Source: Bacteroidota bacterium
GTDB lineage: Bacteria; Bacteroidota; Bacteroidia; Bacteroidales; JACABE01
Length of the DNA: 64,000 nt
NCBI GenBank assembly: GCA_026391675.1
Contig: JAPLDQ010000004.1
Location: forward strand, 62,001-126,000
Direction of reading: 5' to 3'
Both the position numbers and the translations under genes were made by a program. The notes below the pieces were generated by a model that ran no database searches, was not told the origin of the DNA, and saw only the letters and a list, made by a program, of their open reading frames with translations. The first letter of the stretch is position 1. Every line of letters starts with the position of its first letter. Positions 15,987-25,348 of this stretch are shown in pieces.

Positions 15987-17693
15987 ATGCAGACTGTAAG
16001 AATAGGTACCAGAGGAAGTAAATTAGCATTATACCAGGCATATCGCGTAAAAGAAGAACTTGAAGCATATTTTTCCGACATCGTTTTTGAAATTGTAATC
16101 ATTAAAACCAAAGGAGATATCATACTTGATGTCCCGTTATCAAAAATTGGTGATAAGGGATTATTTACAAAAGAACTTGAAGTTGCCATGTTTAATAATG
16201 AAATTGACATGGCTGTGCATAGTTTAAAGGATTTACCCACCTCTTTCCCTCAGGGAGCATGCTTAGGTGCTGTGCTGAAAAGGGGTGATGTCCGTGATGC
16301 ATTAATAAGCAGCAACAACAGGAAAATTGCTGACTTAACATCAAATGATGTTATTGCTACTTCAAGTTTACGCAGAAAAGCCCAGTTACTTAAGATTAAC
16401 AAAGATTTTAAAATTGTTGAAATCCGAGGAAATGTAAATACCCGTATCCGTAAAATGGAAGAGGGTTTTTGTGATGTAATGATAATGGCTGCTGCAGGTT
16501 TACAAAGACTCGAAATGAGCCAGTATATCTCAGAATTAATTGATCCTGAAAAAATGATACCGGCCTGCAGTCAGGGAGCTATTGCCATTGAAATCAGAGA
16601 AAATGACAGTTTTATTGAAAATGTCCTTTCAAAAATAAATGATAATGAGACTTTAACTGCAACCAATGCTGAAAGGGCTTTTTTAAAAACCCTGGAAGGC
16701 GGTTGCCAGATTCCTGTAGGAAGCTATACAAAGATTAATGGTAATGAGTTTACAATTACAGGTTTTATCTCAAATATTGATGGTAGCGATTTTTTAAGGG
16801 AATCAGCTTCTTCTTCAGTTGATAAAGCCATTGAAACGTCAGTGCAACTTGCAAAGAAACTATATAATGCCGGTGGTAAAGAAATACTGGATACTATACG
16901 CGAAATGAATCTGCAGCAACCTGCTCAGAAAAAAGCATTGCAGGATAAAATCATTATTTCTACAAGACCAGTTGAATCAGGCGATACATTGCCCGAATTA
17001 CTTCAAAAACATGGAGCCAAGGTATTTTCCTTACCTATGATTGAAATATTACCTGCTCAACCAACTCATGCTGAGCTTGAACTAATAAAAAACCTTCAGC
17101 ATTTTGACTGGCTGTTTTTTACAAGTAAAAATGGAGTTATCAACTTTTTTAAACAGTTAAGCGATATTAATGGAAGTACTGCTTTGCCAGCAAGCTTAAA
17201 AATAGCAGCTATTGGTGCTAAAACCACAATAGAACTGGATTATTATGGTTATGCTCCTGATTTTGTAAGTGAGGGTAATACTTCTGAAGATTTATTGAAT
17301 GAATATTATAGTAAAATCAATCCTGTAAACCAGCATATTTTGCTTGCACTCGGAAATCTGGCAGATAACATATTAATGGACAGGCTGTCCAAAGAAAATG
17401 ATGTTAAACGCATAAATGTTTATCAAACTGTAAAACCACAAATGGCCGATGAAAAAATTATGCAGGCTATTCAGCATCAGTATTATGATTTAATAGTTTT
17501 TACCAGCCCTTCAACTTTTATTAATTTTTCATCCTTTTATGGAAAAGAAAATTTAGCAGATCTGAAAGCTGCCTGCATTGGTGTTACAACAAACAAAGCT
17601 TTATCAGAAAAAGGTGTAACGCCTTTAGTTATTGCAAAGAAATCCACAGCTGAAGGACTTTGCGATGAAATCATATCCTATTTTAACAAATAA
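15987..17693 (+). CDS. hemCD: Hydroxymethylbilane synthase fused to uroporphyrinogen-III synthase
   Basis: A 568-residue fusion performing two successive steps. Residues 1-310 are HemC (porphobilinogen deaminase): start RIGTRGSKLALYQA, catalytic Asp82 in HSLKDLPT, and the dipyrromethane-binding Cys240 in EGGCQIPVG. Residues about 320-568 are HemD (uroporphyrinogen-III synthase): DKIIISTRP, then FFTSKNGV and FTSPST, the usual weakly conserved signatures. The join is a short glutamine/lysine-rich linker near 310-320. Fusion would hand the unstable hydroxymethylbilane directly to the ring-closing enzyme. Both halves look complete, and no frame break separates them. Confidence 0.95.
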   Translation: MQTVRIGTRGSKLALYQAYRVKEELEAYFSDIVFEIVIIKTKGDIILDVPLSKIGDKGLFTKELEVAMFNNEIDMAVHSLKDLPTSFPQGACLGAVLKRGDVRDALISSNNRKIADLTSNDVIATSSLRRKAQLLKINKDFKIVEIRGNVNTRIRKMEEGFCDVMIMAAAGLQRLEMSQYISELIDPEKMIPACSQGAIAIEIRENDSFIENVLSKINDNETLTATNAERAFLKTLEGGCQIPVGSYTKINGNEFTITGFISNIDGSDFLRESASSSVDKAIETSVQLAKKLYNAGGKEILDTIREMNLQQPAQKKALQDKIIISTRPVESGDTLPELLQKHGAKVFSLPMIEILPAQPTHAELELIKNLQHFDWLFFTSKNGVINFFKQLSDINGSTALPASLKIAAIGAKTTIELDYYGYAPDFVSEGNTSEDLLNEYYSKINPVNQHILLALGNLADNILMDRLSKENDVKRINVYQTVKPQMADEKIMQAIQHQYYDLIVFTSPSTFINFSSFYGKENLADLKAACIGVTTNKALSEKGVTPLVIAKKSTAEGLCDEIISYFNK

Positions 17694-17720
17694 AAATTTA
17701 TCAATTTAAAAATAAAAATT

Positions 17721-18701
17721 ATGGAATTCCCAGTATTAAGATTAAGAAGACTAAGATACAATGCAGTTTTACGTCAAATGGTTACTGAAACCAAGCTTTC
17801 AGTTGATGATTTTGTAATGCCGTTATTTGTTTGCTCCGGCACTAATGTCAGAAATCAGATAAAATCAATGCCTGGCAACTACCAGTTATCAGTTGAAAAT
17901 TTAGTTGAAGAATGTAAAAAAGTAGTAGCTTCTGGAGTTAAAGCCGTTTTGTTGTTTGGAATACCTGAACATAAAGACGAAGACGGAACTGTTGCATGTC
18001 AGCATGATGGTATTGTTCAGCAAGCCATCAGAGCCATAAAAAAAGAATTAAAAGATTTATATGTAATTGCTGATGTTTGCAATTGCGAATATACAACTCA
18101 CGGACATTGCGGAACCATTATTGATGGTGATGTTGACAATGATTTAACATTGGTTACCCTTGCAAATCAATCCGTTTCTTTGGCAGAAGCCGGTGCTGAT
18201 ATGATAGCTCCCAGTGATATGATGGACGGCAGAGTGGCAAAGATCCGCGAAGCGTTGGATAATAATCATTTTGAGAAAATTCCTATCATGTCATATGCTG
18301 CAAAATATGCTTCAGGATTTTATGGTCCTTTCAGAGAAGCTGCAGAAAGTGCTCCTAAATTCGGTAACAGGGCTACTTATCAGATGAATCCTGCCAACAG
18401 CAACGAAGCTATTCGTGAAGTAGCATTGGATATTGCAGAAGGTGCTGATATCGTAATGGTTAAGCCAGCTTTAAGTTACCTTGATGTGATTTATCGCGTT
18501 AAAACTGAATTCCAGATGCCGGTAGCTGCTTACAATGTAAGCGGAGAATTCTCAATGATTAAAGCTGCTGCTGCAAACGACTGGATTGACGGTGACAGGG
18601 TAATGATGGAAGTATTAACTTCAATAAAAAGAGCTGGTGCTGATATCATTATCACCTACCATGCTGTTGAAGCTGCTAACATTTTAAATAAAATAAAATA
18701 A
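17721..18701 (+). CDS. hemB: Porphobilinogen synthase (delta-aminolevulinate dehydratase)
   Basis: Condenses two 5-aminolevulinate molecules to porphobilinogen in the cytoplasm. The protein is 326 residues, the usual size. The metal site [14 protein letters not shown] (about residues 117-130) has the three cysteines of the zinc-dependent class. The two Schiff-base lysines are in [15 protein letters not shown] and [11 protein letters not shown]. It follows the hemCD fusion by 27 bases. The gap to hemL (92 bases) holds a hairpin. No odd features. Confidence 0.97.
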   Translation: MEFPVLRLRRLRYNAVLRQMVTETKLSVDDFVMPLFVCSGTNVRNQIKSMPGNYQLSVENLVEECKKVVASGVKAVLLFGIPEHKDEDGTVACQHDGIVQQAIRAIKKELKDLYVIADVCNCEYTTHGHCGTIIDGDVDNDLTLVTLANQSVSLAEAGADMIAPSDMMDGRVAKIREALDNNHFEKIPIMSYAAKYASGFYGPFREAAESAPKFGNRATYQMNPANSNEAIREVALDIAEGADIVMVKPALSYLDVIYRVKTEFQMPVAAYNVSGEFSMIKAAAANDWIDGDRVMMEVLTSIKRAGADIIITYHAVEAANILNKIK

Positions 18702-18728
18702 AGAATTTTTTTTTGATTTTGGTTTTGG

Positions 18729-18760
18729 CTATTAGTCGGGGATAAATACCCCGCTGATAG
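18729..18760 (+). other. Intercistronic hairpin between hemB and hemL
   Basis: Arms 18729-18741 and 18749-18760 pair around a 7-base loop with a GGGG/CCCC core and one bulge. No T run follows, so RNA stabilisation or processing is likelier than termination (inference). Confidence 0.55.
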
Positions 18761-18793
18761 TCTTTGGTTTAAATTTAAATAATAAGATATAAT

Positions 18794-20083
18794 ATGCAAT
18801 TTTCAAAAAGTATTGAGGCATTTAAAAAAGCTCAGGAACTAATCCCTGGCGGCGTTAATTCACCAGTAAGAGCTTTCAAAAGCGTTAAATTAAATCCTGT
18901 TTTTATCAGTAAAGCAAAGGGTGCTTATATTACAGATATTGATGGTAATCAGTTTATTGATTTTGTAGCTTCATGGGGACCGCTTATTTTTGGTCATGCA
19001 CATGATACAATTTTAGCTGCAATTGCAGAAGCTGCAGTTAAAGGAACAAGTTACGGTGCGCCTACAGAATATGAAACAGAAATGGCTCAGCTTATTGTTG
19101 ATATGGTACCTTCTATAGAAAAAGTACGTATGGTTAATTCAGGAACTGAAGCTACCATGAGTGCCATCAGATTGGCCCGCGGATTTACAAAAAGAGAGTG
19201 TATCCTTAAATTTGCAGGTAATTATCACGGTCATGGCGACAGCTTTCTGATTAAGGCTGGTTCTGGTGCAATCACACTTGGTTTACCTGATAGTCCTGGT
19301 GTAACATCAAGTACTGCAAAAGATACATTAATTGCTGAATATAATAATCTGGATTCTGTAAGAACCATATTTAAGCAAAAAGGAAATGAAATTGCAGCTG
19401 TTATCGTTGAAGCTGTTGCAGGTAATATGGGTGTTGTGCTACCTTCTCCGGGGTTTTTAGAGGGATTACGTGAAATTTGCACCGAAAACGGCACTTTATT
19501 GATATTTGATGAAGTAATTACCGGATTCCGTCTGGCAAAAGGCGGTGCTCAGGAATATTATAATGTAATGCCCGATATTACTACTTTAGGTAAAATTATC
19601 GGTGGTGGTTTGCCCGTTGGTGCTTATGGCGGACGCAAAGAAATTATGGATATGCTGGCTCCTATAGGTCCTGTTTACCAGGCAGGAACCTTATCAGGTA
19701 ATCCATTGGCTATGGCAGCAGGTATTGCCATGCTTAAATTAATAAAAAATACATCTGATTTTTATAGCGAACTGGAAAGAAAAGCAGCAAAACTGGAAGC
19801 CGGTATTCGTAAAAATATGGAAATTACCGGGACTAAAGGTGTTATCAACCGCGTAGGTTCAATGATGACATTTTTCTTTACCAATGATGCAAAAATAACT
19901 TCATTTGATGAAGCCATGAAATCAGATGCAGATAAATACGCCAGATTCTTTAAATTATCTCTGGAAAGTGGCATCTATTTAGCTCCATCGCAGTATGAAT
20001 GTCTGTTCGTTTCTTATGCACACAGTGATAAGGATATTGAAACCCTCATAGCTGCAAATCTGGAAGCATTGAAACAGCTATAA
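18794..20083 (+). CDS. hemL: Glutamate-1-semialdehyde 2,1-aminomutase
   Basis: PLP enzyme converting glutamate-1-semialdehyde to 5-aminolevulinate. The 429-residue length is typical. Signatures seen: [17 protein letters not shown] at the N-terminus, [18 protein letters not shown], the PLP-phosphate region [19 protein letters not shown], and the PLP lysine in [18 protein letters not shown]. Together with HemA it completes the C5 path to aminolevulinate. A long GC-rich palindrome follows it. Confidence 0.97.
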   Translation: MQFSKSIEAFKKAQELIPGGVNSPVRAFKSVKLNPVFISKAKGAYITDIDGNQFIDFVASWGPLIFGHAHDTILAAIAEAAVKGTSYGAPTEYETEMAQLIVDMVPSIEKVRMVNSGTEATMSAIRLARGFTKRECILKFAGNYHGHGDSFLIKAGSGAITLGLPDSPGVTSSTAKDTLIAEYNNLDSVRTIFKQKGNEIAAVIVEAVAGNMGVVLPSPGFLEGLREICTENGTLLIFDEVITGFRLAKGGAQEYYNVMPDITTLGKIIGGGLPVGAYGGRKEIMDMLAPIGPVYQAGTLSGNPLAMAAGIAMLKLIKNTSDFYSELERKAAKLEAGIRKNMEITGTKGVINRVGSMMTFFFTNDAKITSFDEAMKSDADKYARFFKLSLESGIYLAPSQYECLFVSYAHSDKDIETLIAANLEALKQL

Positions 20084-20087
20084 TTTA

Positions 20088-20120
20088 AGTGACGGGGTGA
20101 CTTCAAGTCACCCCGTCACT
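20088..20120. other. 16-bp GC-rich perfect palindrome between hemL and hemE
   Basis: Arms 20088-20103 and 20105-20120 are exact reverse complements with a single central base; each arm holds GACGGGGTGACTT. There is no T run after it. It stands out strongly from the AT-rich surroundings. Confidence 0.8.
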
Positions 20121-20159
20121 CGAAAAGAAAATAAATAAAATAAACTTTAAAAATCATAA

Positions 20160-21191
20160 ATGAGTAATTCAATATTTGAAAAAACACTAAAAGGAGAAAA
20201 AACTGAACGCCCGCCGGTATGGTTTATGCGTCAGGCAGGACGTGTATTACCTTCATATCTGGAAATGCGTGAACATCATAGTTTTCATGAATTAATGGAA
20301 TCAGCTGAACTGGGAGCAAAGGTAACTTTGATGCCGGTTTACGACTTAGGTGTTGATGCGGCCATTCTTTTTTCTGATATATTGGTAATACCACAGGCAC
20401 TGGGAATGGGTCTTAATTTTGCAGATTCAGGTCCTAAATTCGCAACTGCGCTTAAAGATGTTAAAGACCCGATGAGTATTTTAAAGGCAGATGCTTCAAA
20501 ACTCGATTATATCTATGATGTAATTGATGAAATCATGAAGACTAAACCTGAAAATACGCCTTTAATCGGATTTTGCGGTGCGCCTTTGACCACACTTTGT
20601 TATATGGTACAGGGTTTGAGCACCAACCATACATTCCCTGATGCAGTAGCTCTATTATATAAAGATAAGGTTTTGGCTCATAAATTATTGAGTGCTATTA
20701 CAGAATTGTCAATTGAATATGCTACTACGCAGGCTAAACATGGTATTTCTGTTTTTCAGATATTTGAAACACATGCCGGATTAATCCCATCAGAATTATA
20801 TTTTGAAATGATTATGCCTTATGTAAGAAAAATTTCTGCTGCAGTTATGAGTGCAGGAACTCCTGTTATTTTCCTGCCTAAAGGATTAGGATATGGTGTT
20901 AAATATATTGAACCTGAAGATGCAAATTTCTTAAGTATCGACTGGCAGATGTCAATTGAAGAAGCCCGTTATCTTGTTCATCCTGATATTGGCTTACAGG
21001 GTAATTTAGATCCAAGATTGCTTCTGGCTGATCAGGAAACCATCAGAACTCAGCTTGAAAAATATATAGAATTTGGTTCTGAAAATCAAAACTGGATATT
21101 TAATCTCGGTCATGGTTTTATTCCCGGTATTCCATTCGAAAATGCAAAATTTGTTGTTGACTGGGTTAAATCAGTTGACTGGAAACGATAG
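20160..21191 (+). CDS. hemE: Uroporphyrinogen decarboxylase
   Basis: Decarboxylates the four acetate side chains of uroporphyrinogen III to give coproporphyrinogen III. The protein is 343 residues. The signature RPPVWFMRQAGRVLPSY near the N-terminus is intact, as are the second signature GFCGAPLTTLCYMVQG and the C-terminal GHGFIPGIPFENAK. It lies 76 bases after hemL, with the palindrome in between. The next gene is the four-helix-bundle insert, and hemN resumes the pathway after it. Confidence 0.97.
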   Translation: MSNSIFEKTLKGEKTERPPVWFMRQAGRVLPSYLEMREHHSFHELMESAELGAKVTLMPVYDLGVDAAILFSDILVIPQALGMGLNFADSGPKFATALKDVKDPMSILKADASKLDYIYDVIDEIMKTKPENTPLIGFCGAPLTTLCYMVQGLSTNHTFPDAVALLYKDKVLAHKLLSAITELSIEYATTQAKHGISVFQIFETHAGLIPSELYFEMIMPYVRKISAAVMSAGTPVIFLPKGLGYGVKYIEPEDANFLSIDWQMSIEEARYLVHPDIGLQGNLDPRLLLADQETIRTQLEKYIEFGSENQNWIFNLGHGFIPGIPFENAKFVVDWVKSVDWKR

Positions 21192-21208
21192 TAAATGAAA
21201 GTTATTAA

Positions 21209-21233
21209 GTTATTTAGTTATTAAGTTAATAAG
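21209..21233 (+). repeat. Left inverted repeat of the four-helix-bundle cassette
   Basis: A 25-base segment matching the reverse complement of 21632-21656 at 23 of 25 positions. Built from TTATTAAG/TTATTTAG-like blocks; it lies 9 bases before the gene start. Confidence 0.75.
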
Positions 21234-21242
21234 AAAGCCAAT

Positions 21243-21620
21243 ATGAATAGTTTTGAAGAATTAGAGGCTTGGAAGGTTTCTAAAGATTTAAGAAATTCAC
21301 TTTGGGATTTTGTAAAAAGATTGCCCAAAGAAGAGACATATAGACTTAATGATCAGATAATAAGAGCTTCAAGATCAGTAACTGCAAATATTGCAGAAGG
21401 ATTTGGTAGGTTTCATTATCAGGAAAACATACAATTTTGCAGGCATGCAAGAGGTTCATTATATGAGATAATCGATCATTTAATTTGTGCTAGTAATTGT
21501 GGATATTTGGATGAAAATGAACTGATTGGCTTTAAACAAGATATTGCTAATGCGATAAAAATTTTAAACGGATATATTTTTTATTTAAAGAAAGCAAAAG
21601 AAAACGAAGCAGAGAAATAG
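21243..21620 (+). CDS. Four-helix bundle protein (S23-like)
   Basis: A 125-residue soluble protein with four long helices and the family signature: SFEELEAWKVSKDLRNSLWDFVKRLP at the start (read in two parts: SFEELEAWKVSK, DLRNSLWDFVKRLP), then IIRASRSVTANIAEGFGR, FCRHARGSLYEIIDHL and a final lysine-rich helix. This is the S23/four-helix bundle family, known from 23S rRNA intervening sequences and scattered as a lone gene in many Bacteroidota genomes; its function is not established. It sits inside the haem operon, between inverted repeats (21209-21233, 21632-21656), and has no link to haem chemistry. It looks like a small mobile cassette (inference). Confidence 0.9.
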   Translation: MNSFEELEAWKVSKDLRNSLWDFVKRLPKEETYRLNDQIIRASRSVTANIAEGFGRFHYQENIQFCRHARGSLYEIIDHLICASNCGYLDENELIGFKQDIANAIKILNGYIFYLKKAKENEAEK

Positions 21621-21631
21621 CCAATTAATAA

Positions 21632-21656
21632 CTTAATAACCTAATAACTAAATAAC
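21632..21656 (-). repeat. Right inverted repeat of the four-helix-bundle cassette
   Basis: Inverted partner of 21209-21233 (23 of 25 bases). It ends 3 bases before the hemN start codon, so the cassette supplies the hemN translation start region. Confidence 0.75.
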
Positions 21657-21659
21657 CAA

Positions 21660-23039
21660 ATGAACATAACTTCTGAATTTTTAGATAAACATAACGTTTC
21701 AGGACCAAGATACACCAGCTATCCGCCTGCAAACTTTTTTCATACTCAATTTACGACTGAAAATTATATTGAACAACTGATTGCTTCTAATAATCAGCAA
21801 CCTGAAAATATTTCAATTTATATTCACATTCCTTTTTGTCCGCAACGTTGCCATTTTTGTGGCTGCAATACTGAAATAGGACAAAAAAAATCATTTGTCG
21901 AAAGATATGTTGATACTATAAAACTGGAAATCAGAAATGTATGTGAACATCTCGACCTGAAAAACCGTAAGGTTACCCAGATACATTGGGGTGGTGGTAC
22001 TCCCAATGCCATTGCCATGAAATTTATCGCAGATATCATGAATCTGATTAAAGAGAAATTCATACTCGATAATAATGCCGAAATAGCCATTGAATGCAGT
22101 CCTGCTTATCTGGAATTTGAACATATTGACCAGTTGGCTGCCATGGGTTTTAACAGAATGAGTTTAGGAATACAGGATTTCAGGGAAGATGTATTGAAAG
22201 TTGTGAACCGTCAGGGTCCAAGACATCCGGTAAAAGATGTTGTTGATTATCTCAGAAAAAAGGGATTCAGTGGTATTAATCTCGATTTTATCTATGGTTT
22301 GCCTTTACAAACTGTTGAAAGTTTAAAGGAAACCATTCAAAAAGCAATAGAAATCAAGCCTGACAGAATCGTTACCTTTTCTTATGCTCATGTTCCATGG
22401 GTTAAAGAAGAACAGTTAAAACTCGAAAAAATTGGATTGCCTTCGCCTAAAGAAAAAATGGATATGTTGATCAACAACATAAAACAATTGCAGGAAGCCG
22501 GTTATGAGTCTATTGGTATCGATCATTTTGCTCATCCTGATGATCAGCTTGCCATTGCCTATAAAAATAAAAAATTACACCGTAATTTTCAGGGTTATTG
22601 TACGCTGGAAACAACAGGTCAGGTTTATGGTTTTGGTGCTTCATCCATTACACAATTATGGGGAGCTTATGCCCAAAACATTAAAAGTGCAGCTCTGTAC
22701 ATGGATGCCATTGAAAAAACCGGCTTTGCTATTGAACGCGGTTTTACCCTGAATGTAAATCAACAGATTGTAAGGTCAGTAATTAACAGTATTATGTGTA
22801 ACGGCGTTTTGATTTTTAAAGAAATTGCCGCTCAGTTCAATATGACTGTTGATGAAATTAAAAAAATAGTCAATTTTGATCCTAATAAACTGATTGATTT
22901 TGAAAAGGAAGGAATAATCAGTATTAGTGATGATGGTATAATAATCAGTGAATTAGGTCATAAAATTGCCAGAAATATAGCCATGGCTTTTGATCCGGAT
23001 TTAAAGCAGGGTGAATCAATTTATTCTAAAACCGTATGA
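21660..23039 (+). CDS. hemN: Oxygen-independent coproporphyrinogen III oxidase
   Basis: Radical-SAM enzyme converting coproporphyrinogen III to protoporphyrinogen IX without oxygen. The 459-residue length and start (VSGPRYTSYPPANFF) fit true HemN and not the shorter HemW. The cluster motif is HIPFCPQRCHFCGC, with the CX3CX2C ligands and the extra cysteine typical of HemN. WGGGTPN and GINLDFIYGLPLQT are intact. The stop overlaps the hemH start by 4 bases (ATGA), so the two are translationally coupled. Only the oxygen-independent form is seen in this operon. Confidence 0.97.
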   Translation: MNITSEFLDKHNVSGPRYTSYPPANFFHTQFTTENYIEQLIASNNQQPENISIYIHIPFCPQRCHFCGCNTEIGQKKSFVERYVDTIKLEIRNVCEHLDLKNRKVTQIHWGGGTPNAIAMKFIADIMNLIKEKFILDNNAEIAIECSPAYLEFEHIDQLAAMGFNRMSLGIQDFREDVLKVVNRQGPRHPVKDVVDYLRKKGFSGINLDFIYGLPLQTVESLKETIQKAIEIKPDRIVTFSYAHVPWVKEEQLKLEKIGLPSPKEKMDMLINNIKQLQEAGYESIGIDHFAHPDDQLAIAYKNKKLHRNFQGYCTLETTGQVYGFGASSITQLWGAYAQNIKSAALYMDAIEKTGFAIERGFTLNVNQQIVRSVINSIMCNGVLIFKEIAAQFNMTVDEIKKIVNFDPNKLIDFEKEGIISISDDGIIISELGHKIARNIAMAFDPDLKQGESIYSKTV

Positions 23040-23959
23040 CAGGAATATTACTCGTTAATATGGGAGGTGCCAGTTCGCCAAAAGAACTTAAGGTATTCTT
23101 AGCCAGAATGTTCAAGGATCCTTATATACTTCCTTTTGGTGCATTTGGGCGTAACTTTTTATCTTTTATTATTAGTAATACAAGATACAAAAGTTCATGG
23201 AAAAAATATGAATTGATAGGTGGTTCACCCATAATTGAGTCAACAAAAAAAACAGTAATTTCACTCCAAAATGAATTAGGTGATGATTATGTCGTAAAAA
23301 TGGCTTTTTCCTATTCAGCACCTTTTATTGACGAAAGTATTGCTTCATTTATAGATAATGGTATTTATGATATAACTGTAATTCCATTATATCCTCAATC
23401 CAGTTTTTCAACCACTTCAAGTGTAGCAACGGATGTAAAAAATGCAACTGCAAATTATCAGAATTGTAATATTTCATTTGTAAAGGAATTTTATTTGCAT
23501 GAAAATTTTATAAAGTTTTGGGCAAATCAAATCAAAGTACATATTAATAAAAATAATTTAATTAATCCTTATCTGGTTTTCAGTGCACATTCTATCCCAA
23601 AATACCTGGTTGATAAAGGGGATACTTATGCAAACGCAATTGAAGCGAGTGCAAAAGCAATTGCCGGTAAACTGAATTTGAACTGTGAACATGCTTACCA
23701 GTCCGGTATGAAAAGAGGGGAATGGATTGGGCCTGATACAAAAAAGAGGTTAATGGAACTTAAAAATCAGGGAAAAGAGGAAATTATCCTTATTCCTATT
23801 AGTTTTGTTAATGAGAATCTCGAAACATTATACGATTTAGATTACGATATAATTCCCTATGCAAAAAATAAACTTGGTTTTTCTAAGATTAGCCGTGTTG
23901 AAATCCCTGTTGCAGACAAGGATTTTATTGAACTTTTAAAAGATATTGCAATAAAATAA
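23036..23959 (+). CDS. hemH: Ferrochelatase
   Basis: Inserts iron into the porphyrin to give protohaem. The 307-residue length is normal for short bacterial forms. Visible family features: GILLVNMGGASSPKELKVFL at the start, the active-site histidine in FSAHSIP, and the glutamate-bearing ISFVNENLETLYDLD. It overlaps hemN by 4 bases and lies 6 bases before hemG. The enzyme type (protoporphyrin or coproporphyrin) cannot be decided from these motifs; the hemG neighbour and HemN indicate the protoporphyrin route. Confidence 0.95.
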   Translation: MTGILLVNMGGASSPKELKVFLARMFKDPYILPFGAFGRNFLSFIISNTRYKSSWKKYELIGGSPIIESTKKTVISLQNELGDDYVVKMAFSYSAPFIDESIASFIDNGIYDITVIPLYPQSSFSTTSSVATDVKNATANYQNCNISFVKEFYLHENFIKFWANQIKVHINKNNLINPYLVFSAHSIPKYLVDKGDTYANAIEASAKAIAGKLNLNCEHAYQSGMKRGEWIGPDTKKRLMELKNQGKEEIILIPISFVNENLETLYDLDYDIIPYAKNKLGFSKISRVEIPVADKDFIELLKDIAIK

Positions 23960-23965
23960 AATATA

Positions 23966-25327
23966 ATGAAAGATGTTGTTATTATTGGAGCCGGTATTAC
24001 AGGTCTTGCTACTGCTCATCATTTGAATAAAGAGGCAAAAGATTTTTTGGTTTTAGACAAGGCTTCCAAAATAGGAGGTGTTATTAACAGCGTAAATGAA
24101 AAAGGCTATATTTACGAAGAAGGCCCAAACTCCGGAGTTATTGGCAATATAGAAGTTATTCGTCTTTTTGAAGATTTAAAAGATGATTGTGAACTCGAAA
24201 TAGCAAATGAAAATGTAAAAAAACGCTGGATTTTAAAGAATACCAACTGGGAACAACTTCCGGGCGGATTAATGGATGCTGTTAAAACACCCTTGTTTTC
24301 ACTTAAGGATAAATTCAGAATATTAGGCGAACCTTTTCGTTCAAGAGGAAATAATCCGCATGAAACACTTGCTGAGTTGGTTAAGAGGAGATTAGGGAAA
24401 AGTTTTCTGGATTATGCCATTGACCCTTTTATTTTAGGTGTTTATGCCGGTGATCCCAATCGTTTGGTTCCTAAATATGCCTTACCAAAACTTTATAATT
24501 TAGAACAGGATTATGGCAGTTTTATTGGAGGTACTGTTAGGAAAATGTTTATAAAAAAAACAGAGGATGAAAAAAAAGTTAGCAGAGCTGTTTTTTCTGC
24601 TAAAGGAGGTCTTTCATCACTTACAAATGCTATTTATAAAAGAATCGGAAAAGATAAAGTTGTTTTAAATTGTAAAAACATACAGATTAAACCGCTTAAT
24701 AATAATTATTTAGTTTCATATACTAATGATGATGGTATCCTTGTGGAAATTGAAACTAAGAAAGTTATTTCTACTATCGGAGCTTATAATATCAGCAAAA
24801 TAGCTCCTTTTATTTCATCTGAACTTGTTTCTAAAATTGAAGGACTGCATTATACCAAAGTTATAGAAGTTATTTTAGGTTTTGACAACTGGAAGGGTAT
24901 CAAGCTGGATGCATTTGGCGGACTTATTCCTTTTAAGGAAAAACGTGATATTCTGGGTGCTTTGTTTATGTCTTCGCTTTTTAGTGACCGTGCTCCTAAA
25001 GATGGTGTTTTATTCTCCATATTCCTTGCCGGTGTTCGTCGTCCTGAAATTTATACTTTAACTGATGATGAAATCAGGAATATTCTTAAAAAAGAAGTTT
25101 GCGAATTAATGCAAATTACGGATTATAATCCTGATTTGCTGAAGATTATCCGTCATGAGTGGGCTATTCCTCAGTATGAAGCCGATAGTGGTGAGCGGTT
25201 TAAAGCAATTGAAACAATTGAAAAACAATATCCCGGACTTATTATAGGTGGAAATCTAAGAAATGGAATAGGAATGGCCGACAGAATTCTTCAGGCCAAA
25301 ATACTGGCTGATGAAGTTTTAAATTAA
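23966..25327 (+). CDS. hemG: Protoporphyrinogen oxidase, FAD-dependent (HemY type)
   Basis: Flavoprotein oxidising protoporphyrinogen IX to protoporphyrin IX. The 453-residue length fits. The FAD fold VVIIGAGITGLATAHHL opens the protein, followed by LDKASKIGGVINS; EEGPNSGVI and the C-terminal GLIIGGNLRNGIGMADRI are typical of HemY-type enzymes. Classical HemY uses oxygen as acceptor, whereas the upstream HemN works without it, so another acceptor may serve here (inference). It lies 6 bases after hemH and 21 bases before a small membrane protein. Confidence 0.93.
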   Translation: MKDVVIIGAGITGLATAHHLNKEAKDFLVLDKASKIGGVINSVNEKGYIYEEGPNSGVIGNIEVIRLFEDLKDDCELEIANENVKKRWILKNTNWEQLPGGLMDAVKTPLFSLKDKFRILGEPFRSRGNNPHETLAELVKRRLGKSFLDYAIDPFILGVYAGDPNRLVPKYALPKLYNLEQDYGSFIGGTVRKMFIKKTEDEKKVSRAVFSAKGGLSSLTNAIYKRIGKDKVVLNCKNIQIKPLNNNYLVSYTNDDGILVEIETKKVISTIGAYNISKIAPFISSELVSKIEGLHYTKVIEVILGFDNWKGIKLDAFGGLIPFKEKRDILGALFMSSLFSDRAPKDGVLFSIFLAGVRRPEIYTLTDDEIRNILKKEVCELMQITDYNPDLLKIIRHEWAIPQYEADSGERFKAIETIEKQYPGLIIGGNLRNGIGMADRILQAKILADEVLN

Positions 25328-25348
25328 AAACAATTAAAAATCTTAATA

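Noticed and set aside
21243..21620. Accessory protein of a diversity-generating retroelement
   Set aside because: Avd proteins share the four-helix fold, but there is no reverse transcriptase or template/variable repeat nearby.
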